A DNA stretch of 64,000 nt from Dromaius novaehollandiae (Eukaryota > Chordata > Aves > Casuariiformes > Dromaiidae). Shown here piece after piece: positions 1-10,700 of this stretch (position 1 is the first letter of the stretch; every line of letters starts with the position of its first letter). The notes beneath the pieces are model-generated. The model searched no databases and was not told the origin of the DNA. It saw only the letters and a program-made list of their open reading frames with translations. The stretch spans positions 12,181,543 to 12,245,542 of the forward strand of contig NC_088130.1 in assembly GCF_036370855.1 (NCBI RefSeq). Reading direction: 5' to 3'. The translations under genes and the position numbers were made by a program.

Positions 1-667
1 ATGGAGGAGCAGAAGGAATAGCTGTGAACATGAATTCTGATACACATTCAGATGATTTTCTCTGTAGCAAGAGAGTCATCTATCTTCCGCCTGACCTCAC
101 AGAAAGTATGGTAGCAAAAGCACAGAGAGCATTTTCTCATTCTCAGTCTAAGACTCTCCAAAGAAAGAACATAACCTGGTAACTGCAGCAACTAGAAGAT
201 GCAAAGTTTTGGTCAAGTGCTAGTATCACTAGTAAACTGCAAATCAGAATTATTTGCAATATGCTTACAGGTTGCTTTAGTAAGGACAGATATATTCACA
301 TTATGATCTGCATGTCTCTTGGAGGATGCGGCAATTTTAATAAAAGGACATTAAGACCCGATTGAAATGTGCTTTTCCTGCTTCTTAGAACCTGGAAAAT
401 AAGGTGCTTTACACCCAGGCCAGTGGGATTAAAAAAAGTGGAAATACATTTTACATGAGTGCCACTTCAACTTTGGCATTTTGCTCTCAGGATCTTGCAC
501 AGAGACACAAGAGTACAATACAGCATTTAAGCATTGCCACAACCAACACAAAAAAGTAGAGTTTCCACTGGTTAGAGAACCATCTTCCACTTCTTAGTAG
601 TACTTGTTAGAAAGGGGAAATGAATATAGGGCATCCAAATCAAAGGGGAAAGGGGGAGAGCGCACCA

Positions 668-722
668 CCCCCCCCCCAAAAAAAAAAAAAAAAAAGAGAG
701 AGAGAAAGAGAGAGAAAGGAAA
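668..722. repeat. C10-A18-purine (GA-rich) compound simple repeat
   Basis: Ten C (668-677) are followed directly by eighteen A (678-695) and then a GA-rich purine stretch to about 722. The A and GA parts put nearly all purines on one strand. It lies in OSTF1 intron 1. Confidence 0.9.
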
Positions 723-1534
723 AAGCCTGGGAAAATTTGAGTAGTGACACCTGGAAAAGACAAAGGGTGGACTGGTGCCATTGTAGATAATAAAGTGGCG
801 TAGCCCCCCAAAAGTCATGAACTGTATTTGTCAGCACCTAGAGTGGAAGGAGTGTTTAGCATTTGTTTTCAGAAAACCAGAATTAAGAATATCCTCACAG
901 AAGATGAACATGAATATCTTCACTTAATGTTTGCTGCAAATTATTCACAAATGAATTGTGAGCTGCCCAGTTTGATGCTGAAATCTTCCCCTACTTACTA
1001 CAGGTTTTATTTCTGCAAATACGCGAGATGCCTTTGCTTGTAGAAAGGCTACTTGTGGCCACAGCAGCTTGCAGTAAGTGGAAGGTTTGAGGTCAGAAAT
1101 AAGTGTTTTTAATTCATATTGAAAGCGGACTTCAAGCTTTTTAACAGTTCTTCTGATGCCCCTCACCCCCCCACCTTAGAGCTGGTGACTCTAGCATAAC
1201 TCCCCACATTCATGTTTACTCCTCCCTGACCAACAGAAACAGAAGAAACAACAGAAGGAACCAAAACCATCACCTAAGCCCAATTCAAGCCTACTGATTG
1301 CTCAGACCTTTCCCATGTGACTCAACGTAGGACTCCTGCTCTGGTGAATGGTGCCTGCCACAGATCCTACTTTACCTAAGCAGTAATATGAAATGAACTT
1401 GACTATGATTCAAACTAAGTACTCGCATATAGAATCCTACTTTTAATTGTGAAAGCTACTGGTGGCTGCAAAGGTAACCATTTGTGTTACATATATTATG
1501 TTTCCTCCCACCTCCCTTCTTCTCAACTGGAATT

Positions 1535-1625
1535 ACTTTAAATTGTAATTTCCTTGAGACAAAGACTTGTACCAAGTTTTCTTTGTAAAACGTTGTGTTG
1601 ATTGTACCCTAGGATCAATGAATCC
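1535..1625 (+). repeat. possible L3/CR1-like 3' end fragment
   Basis: The stretch beginning with 'aaattgtaatttccttgaga' at about 1541 resembles the common 3' end of L3-type CR1-clade LINEs (pattern: ttagattgtaagctctttggg...). It is recognised from memory of the consensus pattern only and is degraded. Confidence 0.35.
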
Positions 1626-4319
1626 TTCTCTCTGGAGAATATGAAACTAAGGTTAAGTGTTATTAACTATTCATATAATACTATCATCTCTCCAAAAGTT
1701 GCTGCTGCTGCAGCCTATGTAAGGTTCTAAATAACAATCAGACAGGGAACGCTGTTCAAGGAGACAACTAGCAGGAGCCAATACAGCTTGTCAGGTTTGA
1801 AGAATGTAGTAAGTAACTTTTGTAAATAGGATCAACATTGGGCACAGAATGTTTAAAAAGTTAATGAACTCTGCAAAGAGCAATGCAGTTTGAGACATCA
1901 ATAGAGCTATTGAAAGATGGAGGGGAAACTCTACACTTGCATAGTGCTGACATAGAAGAAAGTTTAGTTATTTTCAACTCCTACTCCACTCATTTGAATC
2001 ACCAATAGCAAAACTAAATAGAAAATACTGCTAAAAAGCAAGAGTAGTAAAACAGCCTCAGCAAAAAGCAAAGCTAGGAGCTTGTTAAAAGCCCTTAAAA
2101 ACAACCACGATCCTTTATTCAGAACCTAACCACAGACTCCAAGATACAAGCTCAACTGTTGACAAATATATTAGATGACTGTTTATAGATGTTAAAAATC
2201 TCTTTGCAACTGAAATCCTAACAGAAGGTGATCATGGCAGGACTATTAGAAGTGAAGAGCTTTCTGTCAGATAAAAAGCTCTGTTACTGAAAATTGCATT
2301 TCATGCAATAATTATTTAATTTTCTCCCTTAATGCCTTTTTCCACATTTTTAAATGACTGTCTGCCCATCCAACTGTAATCTCCCAACACCCCTCTGATG
2401 AATACGCTCACTGTTTTAGAAAGGATGAATATTTATTTCACTAGAAATGCTTTCCTGCCACAAGCTATATCTCCTTCTATCTAGTCTGCGCTCCCCTCCC
2501 CCCCCCCAGCATTACTTAAAGAACTACAGTAGCCAAAGTCTTGTTTTCTCTTCTATCTTTCTTGAATTCTAACAATTCACTGGCAAAGTAAGCAGGTTTG
2601 CTGTTCCCTGACACAGGTTATAGACCCGTATGCAGACTGGTATGCTATATCTGATCTCTGTCAGTGAAGAAAAATTAACATAGCTTGATCAAATACACTG
2701 AGAGGACATTCAACCAATTGCAGTCTGGAAGCTACCACTACAGAGAGCATTATAGTGCTGTAGGAATTGTTTCAACAGATGCAGTCCCTATGTTGTATCT
2801 ACTTGTCTTTTAAGTTAATACACTTTAATGTCTATAACCCAGGAGATTCATAGAACAATAACAGTATTATAGGGATAACTGATATCAAAGACAGAGAAAA
2901 AGCCAGACACACATGCCTTAATACAAACATATTTTCAAGTAGGCTAGAAGACAGTTTCTTCCTTAAAATACCTTTGAAAAAAATTAATGCAATAGCCTCC
3001 ATGAGACATTCTCTATTCAAACAAAGATGAGAGATTCATCAAAACGAATCTCATTACCCTTAATATGATGAGAGCCACTACCAAAAAAGTCTTACTCTCT
3101 TCCTCCTTCAGCCATTTGTTTCTGCCTCATCCTTTTTGCTGCATCTAGTAATCACGTGGTAAACCAGAAGCTGGTAAACCAGCAAGTTGATTAGATAGAA
3201 AAATAACAACATTGAAAGAATTCTGTAGCATCAGAGCACTGATCCAAGTTGTCACATTGTCACTAAGTACAATGGAAAAGGAAGGGCAAGGGAGCAGGGA
3301 ACCTCCCCTTTTGACAGCAGTCTGCATTTTACCAGATGAAACTAACACAAAACTGCATCCTAGCAAACTAGGAAGGGATGCCCAATGTCAGAAACATCAC
3401 GCCTGATTTAGCCTCATAGCTGATGCACGTTAAACAAGACTTGAGGCTTTAGCTCCTTAATCGTTCTCTTAAGCCAACTCCTCTTTTTGCAGATTAGAGA
3501 ACTGAGTAATCAAGTTCAATGGAAAAATTTATTCTTCTCACATATTTGGGTGTTAAAAGTCACACCAAAACCTTTGAGAAGCCTACAGATTTCCTCAGTA
3601 TGGGTTTTCAGCGGGAGACCAGAACAGCAATGCTTCTATCAGTGCTTTTCGATTTCTTTTTAAATAAGCCCTGTTTTCAAAGAGGCTTAGTAAATTTAGG
3701 GTAGAGGTAAGTCACCCAAGGATGAAACTCTGCATTCAGAGCTTCACCAGATTTTACTTCTGCAGATAAGTAAGCAACTGTTCTAAACTGGGTCTGCAAT
3801 TACTTGATTTTTAAACACATTAAAAACTTGTAAAATAAGCTGGCTAGTTAAAATATTCAATTATGTCATGTACTTAAGTACTCCTAAAGCACATAGGTAT
3901 TTCAAGGATATTCTAAGGGAGGAAAATATTGAAATTTGAACATATTTAGTGGTCAGATAAGGTGGTTAATGTCTCCCAAAATATGATTATCTACTTGATT
4001 ATGTTAAAAGTGAATCTTTAACTAGAAGTAAGAACCCAGCCTTTTATACTGCAGGATGGTGTGCCAAAATGGTAAACAGCAACAGCACTTTCCAGACCAA
4101 TTCCTCATTTAAAAAAACAAACCCTCAAATCTCGTGGTTTAAATTTTGGCAGAGGAAAGGCCTTAGCCTCCTTAGCTGAAGGAAAACACTTTATTTGAAA
4201 AACTGTGCAACTCCCAATGATTTCCAACTTCCAAAAATAGAATTGTGCAGTTTCCAATGATTTTTAATATTTTTTCAGAAAAAATACTCGATTCTCACTA
4301 ACTTTTGAAAACCAACTCT

Positions 4320-5440
4320 GCGCTAAACATAGCCAAGCGGGCGCAGGGGCCGAGATTTACGCACTGCGAGGCCCAGAGGCTCTAGCAAGGGTGATGGACA
4401 CATGCACCTGCCACAGGGTCTCGAAGGCCACGCACGGCGAGTCCGGCAGCAGCAGGAGCTGCAGCAGGCTTCGACGAAGAGCTGCGGAAACCTTACGGTG
4501 GACAACCGCAACGAGCTGCTCTGGGGCACCTCGTCGCGGCGCCCCGGTAACGGCTCGGCCCCGGCGGCGCTCTCGAACCTTCCCCAGGGGCGGCGCCACC
4601 AACGCCGGCGTCGACCGAGCGACACGGCGGTTAATGGCGGCGGCACCCCGCCGGGGGCTGCGCCGGCTCTGACAGCCCCGACCCGGCTCCCGCACCGTCC
4701 ACGTGCCAGGAGGCGCCGGGCTGCTCCGCGCCCCGCGGCGAAGCCGCGCTGCCGGCCCGGGCGGGGCGCAGGCGGCCGGGGGACGGCGGCTCGGGCCGCC
4801 GCGCCCCTCCCTTACCTGGCTTGGCCGGCTTAGGGGGCGGCTTGGACATGGCTGCAGCTGGGTCGGGCGCGGGCGGCCGCCTCAGCAGGCTGCGGGCGGC
4901 TCCGCGGCGCGGGACGGTGGCGCAAGCCCTCGCTGGGCTCCCAGAACGGTGCGCGCCGGCGGCCAGGGAGGAAGGAAGGACGGAGCGGGGGGAGGGGGGG
5001 TGGCGTGGGGGCTGCCGGCGGCGCCCCCCAGCGGCGGGCGCCCCGCGAGTCGGGGGCGGGACGAGCCGGGGCGCAGCCAATCCCCGCGCGCGCCCAGGCC
5101 CCACCCGTCGCCCCTCCTCGCTCTCCCCCCTCGGAAGGGAATGGAGCGCGGCCTGAGGAGGCCGTAATCAGAGCGCGCGGCCGCGGCGGGGCAGCGGCGT
5201 GGGCGGGGGAGGTGGGCGGCCGTTGGCGGCGGCCAGGCCCGAGGGGCGCGTGCAGGTGCCTGGGGGGCCCCCGTCGCGGGCCTGTGACAGGAGCTTCGTG
5301 CCGGCTCCGCGGTGAAGCTGGTGGCATACGCGCCTTGGTCACCTGCGTAGTTATGCGCAAGAGGTGGGAGCTCTGCCCGTGTGAAAGCCGTTGGGCCGGG
5401 ATGGCTTCTTCGGGACATCCTGCGTGTCCTTAAGCAGTGG
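4320..5440. promoter_or_regulatory. CpG island, head-to-head OSTF1/NMRK1 promoter
   Basis: The base composition changes sharply from AT-rich to very GC- and CpG-rich between about 4320 and 5440, then returns. The OSTF1 start codon (4847-4849, minus strand) sits inside it. NMRK1 lies on the plus strand with its first coding exon at 7659, so its non-coding first exon most likely starts in the right half of the island. Candidate donors for that exon are the GT dinucleotides in 'gcaggtgcct' (about 5255) and 'agaggtggga' (about 5363); neither can be chosen from sequence alone. No TATA box stands out, as usual for such promoters. Long open frames here are by-products of GC richness. Confidence 0.8.
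4816..4849 (-). CDS. OSTF1: OSTF1 exon 1 (first coding exon): osteoclast-stimulating factor 1
   Basis: On the minus strand the ATG at 4849-4847 opens MSKPPPKPAKP plus the first base of a Gly codon, followed by a GTAAGG donor (GT at 4815-4814). This matches the proline/lysine-rich N-terminus of vertebrate OSTF1, which in human reads MSKPPPKPVKPG; both end at the same glycine. OSTF1 is a small cytoplasmic adaptor of about 214 residues with an SH3 domain followed by ankyrin repeats, linked to signalling that indirectly promotes osteoclast formation. Only this tail before the SH3 domain is in the window. The identification rests on a 12-residue match, the donor, the CpG island and the neighbouring genes, since OSTF1 lies next to NMRK1 in human. 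Confidence 0.85.
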
Positions 5441-7658
5441 TTAAAAGTCAGTATTAACCTCGGAGGTGCTGAAGTGGTCGTGCCAAATGGGAAGCGTGTT
5501 TTGGCCGTTACCGCTGAACTGCTACCGTGTGCTGCAGCTTTGTCATGCCGTGGCGTAAAAAATCGGTTAATAGCAGTTCTCTGATGTGGTCATAACAGGT
5601 TTATGTTGTTTAGAGATGCTTAAAGTGAGACAGGAAGGAATAATTTAGGAGTTTTGTGTTGCAGTGTTGGTGGCAAACTTGTCTTTGTAATTTGTGTTAT
5701 TCCTTCCTTTTGGGGAGGAGGCAGCAGGGAAGAGCTGGTGGATTTTGTTCATCTTGGTGTTTTTTTCCTTTAAATGGGGATTAACTCTCATACAGACAGT
5801 GATGTAAATTAGAGTCCAAAGCTCAGCATGTGTATCTAGATGTTATTTAGTTTGTTAGATAGTGGGGTTTTTTTGTGGGACAAAGGACAAAGAACACAAA
5901 TCTTACTGATTTTTTTAAAAAATAGTAGTTTTTTGAGGGACTGAGTATCAGAGCTTCCTGAGAGCAAGCAGGTAATCTGTTAGTGCTCTCTGAATAGACA
6001 GGTAATACCACCAACATGCAGTGTATCGTCTAACTTGGGAGTTACAATATTCCTAACAAGCCCTCAGATGCTGACTTCTAAAATTGTCCAGTGCCAACTG
6101 CTGTAGGTACTCAGCAGCATTGCAGATCAACAGCTATTGTACTGATGATAACTCTTGGACTAGTCAATATGTTTTTATTTTTATCTACCAGAAGAAACAC
6201 ATAAAATGACCATGTAAAGATTTCACAGGCCTGTGAAATAATGAGAATGGAATATAGTTGAACTTTCAGTCTTGTGTTCCAAGTAGAAAAGGCTAAAACT
6301 GCTTTCTCCCAGACTCTGTGTATATCCAACTCTTTCTTTAAAACAGAAATACTGTGGGTTTTACTTTTCATACTCATGCCCTGTCTTTTGTCTAGTATAG
6401 TACAGCAGATACTTGTTTGTTACTGGGGAGGTTTTTTTTTTTTCCCCCACTTGCTTTTACCCCTTCTGTCCTATCAGGTCTTATGTGTTATAGGCCTTAT
6501 CTTCTTAAGTGTGACCTAGTAGGATGGAGTGGGTGAAAAACAGTGTGTTTGTGTGTGGTTAAATAGTTATTAATTGGTGTGTGCTCTCGGTAAGTAATGT
6601 TTGACAAATGTTAAACTGTGGTTTGACAAACTCTCTGGACTAGTGCTGCTGTCAAGAGAAGCAGCTCCATTGCTACCCATCCTTCTGCTACACTGTATCT
6701 TCCCCGGCATGGGTGAATAGATGGTAAATTGAAGGGAATTAATTCAGCTGACAACTGCTGTTCTTTTCCTCCCTTCCCTTTTGCAGAACTGTTCTTCAGG
6801 TGGAGTAGTTTTCCAATGCAGTTCACTATGGGTTCTGCAAACACCTGCACCAGCATGAAGTTGTAAGAGAGAGTTGGAGAAAGACAAGATTGTGTCTTCT
6901 GGCAGCAGCGACAGCTGAAGGTGTTCAGCCAGTCAGAGCCTCAAGGTTGGTTTCTTGGCAGCAGTGGGCATGTGGGTGAACATCTGTTCCAGAGTTTTAG
7001 TTTTTGATCTCTTCTGGAGCAGAACAAGTGTTACATAGTCTTCTACAGTGCTAAATCAGCCAGGATGGCTTAAACTGCCTTTACAGTAGTTCTAATGAAT
7101 CCCAATTGCCCTGTGTTGGAGCACTTGTATGGTCTGTGCTGTTAACTCGGGACAAGGGAATGGTGGATTCTTAAACTGCTGAGGCCAAATTCATAAGAGA
7201 ATCTTTGGACATACTCTTTGTATAAACTTTTATGAAATTTTAAAAACATCTTTCACCTTGGCACATGGCATTGGGTTCTGTGGGGTTTGGATTTTGTTTT
7301 TTTTTTTTTCACCACAGCATCTCTTTTTCTTACCTAGTGTTTCAGCTAGTTGTTTGAGCTAGCGATTGTGCTTTTCTTCCAGAAACTGCCATGTTAATTG
7401 ATATTGGTAGAACAAGTCTCTCAAAGTTCTCCCCAAATTGTTAAAATACTGTCTGTGGTATAATGCATCCAAATCTGATGTGGTATGTGTGGGGTTTTTC
7501 TGTTAGCATTAAGATGCTAGAAGAGCTAGAGGTTCTGACAGTAACTTTGCAAAGAAGTAGGACAGAAAGCTTAAAAAACATTATCTATACCTGGTGTTAC
7601 TTAATGCAATAGCAGGTTTCCTTGTTGTCAAATTTCACTGGCTTATTATTTTTGACAG

Positions 7659-7718
7659 TGAAAAGAAAGAACTGAAGAGAATACAAACTATGAAAGTATT
7701 GGTTGTTGGCCTTGGAGG
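7659..7718 (+). CDS. NMRK1: NMRK1 coding exon 1 (5' UTR 7659-7689)
   Basis: The acceptor TTTGACAG ends at 7658. The ATG at 7690 opens MKVLVVGLG plus two bases of the next Gly codon, matching human MKTFIIGIS(G), and the donor GT is at 7719-7720. This is the beta strand leading into the phosphate-binding loop. Confidence 0.9.
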
Positions 7719-10700
7719 GTAAGTATTGACAAGTTAAATTTCCTCAAACTTAAGACTGCTATTTGTTTCAGAATTAAGTGTGACATTGTTTCTATTTGTG
7801 ATAAATTGTATTTTGAGATATATTTTGAAAATAGATTCCAAATACAACACAATATTGACATATATATATATATATCATGTAACTTTTTAGAACTTGTCCC
7901 TGTCTTTTTCATTAATCTCAGATGCCATCTCTATTCCCTTTCTTGCCACTGTTAGATTTACTCTCTGAAAGCTGTTAGAACTTGCCAGCAAATTTCTGGA
8001 TGTAGGGAGTATTTAATGTGAATAAACTTCTTGGTTTTTGGATTGTATCTGTATTTTGACTTACCCTAACTATATTTACATGTAAGCGGGTGTGCATGTG
8101 CATATGTCTGTGTGCATGTGTATACGCGTATTTTTGTCTTGATCCAATTTTTACTGTGTTTTCTAATTCAGTGTAACAAATGGGGGGGAAAACAACACTG
8201 GCAGAGAAGCTTAAGAAAATTCTTCCCAACTGTGATATAATCTCTCAGGATGACTTCTTTAAGGTAAAGGCTTTGATAGAAGACCTGATAGATATAAGTA
8301 AGCTTAAGATAAAGTTTTAGTACCATTTTTTCCCTTTTCAGTTCTCCTATTGATAAACTTTTTGAAATGGATGCTGCTCGAAATCACGTTAACTTTATGC
8401 GAGAGGAATAGAACGAGAGCATTGCGATAACAGAACTTTTCAGTTGCCAAAAAAGACTGAGTATACTCAACAAAAAGGAGTTTACTGTATTCTTTGGTGC
8501 TCTGTTAAATAAAGAAGAGGTGTATGCTGGATGCATTTTACAAGATATTTTGTGCTCATGAAGCTAATAATATTTTTGTCTTAATCCTAGATAAAAAACC
8601 CATGCAGCAGTATGTAGTTCTGTGGTTTCCAAATTAAAAAAGAAAAGCAACTCTTGTATTAACATTGGAGTTGTTTATTAAAGAGGATGAAGTCGTTCTT
8701 ATTTCTAGAAAATAAAGTTCTAATGAACTTAAGAGGTATTATTTGAAGAATCTGTTGTTCTAGATCAAATAAAGTATATTGTATTTTCATGGTTGTATAC
8801 AGCAGTTTAATTTTGAAGACAAATTTTGTCACTTATGATACAGTGGTATATAACTCATATGTTTTTAATTTAAGAGAATGTATCTGTGAAAGTGTTCATA
8901 AGAGCAGCCCAGAAAATGTTAATTTTTTTTCTCTCCAGCCGGAATCTGAAGTAGAGACAGATCAACATGGATTTAAGCTATACGACGGTCAGTAGCTTTG
9001 ATACATTGTTAGTGAGCTTTGTACTGAAATGTCTGCTGTGTAGAATTTTAGTACTTCCCTCTTCCCCCTTCTGCTCAGAGCAAGATGGTGAGCAAATGGT
9101 TGTTTCAAAGGGATCTGTTGTTCAGTTTCTCTCAGTTCACCAATATGTAAACAGAAAACTTGCTGAACTAGTGAACAGCTGAAGCTAGCACTTCTCCTTT
9201 TCATTTCTCTTTTTTATCTTTTCCTCTACTTCTTGAGTTTGTACCTGGAGCAGTAGCAAATGGCACTGTTCAGTTGAAAGTCTCTTGGCTTGCAGCACTG
9301 GCATAAGCTTAATCTCATCACTTTCTGTGCAGTGATGGATATTTTTCACTTGGATGATGAACTCATGGGATGTCATGACCATTGAGTCTCTTTCATGATC
9401 ACATCCCAAATCAGTCAAAATTTGGGTCCAATCTTGACACCTTTATCTCGTGTCAGATCTCACATGGTGACCCAACGTTTTGAAGTTCATAGTTAATACT
9501 CGCCCAACATGATAATTTAGTCTTTTAAACATTTAGATCCAGATCCACTTTAGGCCAGTGCTTTAGTTCAAGTGATATCTATGAACAGTTTATTATTAGC
9601 TAATCTCCTCCAGTACTCAGGGACCACAAAACGCATCACTTTCTTGATATTGGCCAGAACCATAACTTCCATCTGAAAACTGATTTTCATCAGTGGTGCA
9701 GTTTTTGTCTCAGCTTCTAGACATGAAACTTGAACGTGAAACTAGAGGGATCAATTGGACATTCAGGTTCAAATATCCAGGTTTAATGCTGCTATTCTAG
9801 ATTCCAGTACCAGCTGGGAGCTTACGATGTCTTTACCTTTGTCTTCTCCTGTGGATCTGCACTGTGGGTTGTGGCCTTCTAATTTTTTATTAAAAAATGT
9901 GTCTTGCATCAGTTTCTAAACCCCGTTCTCCTGTAAAATGTATTTGCTCCTATGTTAGGAGGAAGCCTGCTTTCTTTCTATCATTCAGTACTTACCCGAT
10001 GTGTTCTGTTTCTGTCCGTAGATAGACGTGTAAAAGTGTTGCTTTATACTGTGCTGCTTGATATGCCATCCTGTTTTTGATCCAGTCTGTCTCTCCCCAC
10101 CTCCCAAACAGCCAAACCCAATAAAAACCCAAAGCAAAAAGTTTTTGAAACTCGTTGGCCTGTTTAAGTTACAACTGACAGAAGGGAGGAGGTCTTAGTG
10201 GCAAGCAGGTTTTTACAAGTTTCATAGAATTGGAGAGCAATCTCACAGCTTTCATGATGGAGAGAAAGGCTGTGAAGTGAGTTCACATGCTATTTGGTGT
10301 TGCACGGTTTTGAGGGGCCACATTCACCTGAAATTCCGCTTTAGTTTCAAGGTGTCACCTGTTGCAAACAAGGAACAACTTTGTGTGTGTGAGATGTTTT
10401 GGGGGTAATCTTGTTCCTTTTCATTAATGCTTATAGTTAGATTATTTGACTTACTAACTGAGGGATACTCAAGGGTTCTTTTTCCCTCTTTTCTGTTTCT
10501 AAGAAATGCCTGTGGTTTTGGTTTCATCTAGTACTTGATGCCCTCTATATGGATGAAATGGTGAAAAGTATTCACAGTCAGATGAACAGCCCAGCAAGCT
10601 TGCGCGTCTTGACTGAAGAATCACAGACTACATGTATCAATCCGAAAAATACAGAAGACGTTTATATTTTAATTGTGGAAGGCTTTCTTTTATATAATTA

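Larger units (their letters stand above)
1..4815 (-). other. OSTF1: OSTF1 intron 1 (5' part), no exon seen
   Basis: This stretch lies downstream, on the minus strand, of the OSTF1 exon 1 donor at 4814-4815. I looked for the next OSTF1 exon, which would start the SH3 domain, and did not find it, so the intron probably runs off the left edge. The DNA is AT-rich and apparently non-coding. It contains a C10-A18-(GA)n compound run at 668-722 and a possible L3-like fragment near 1540. The short open frames here have no recognisable protein content. Confidence 0.6.

Noticed and set aside
4323-5433. Many open frames of 90-178 codons on both strands in the OSTF1/NMRK1 island
   Set aside because: They are Ala/Arg/Pro/Gly-rich by-products of CpG composition; only the 34-base OSTF1 exon has homology and a proper donor.
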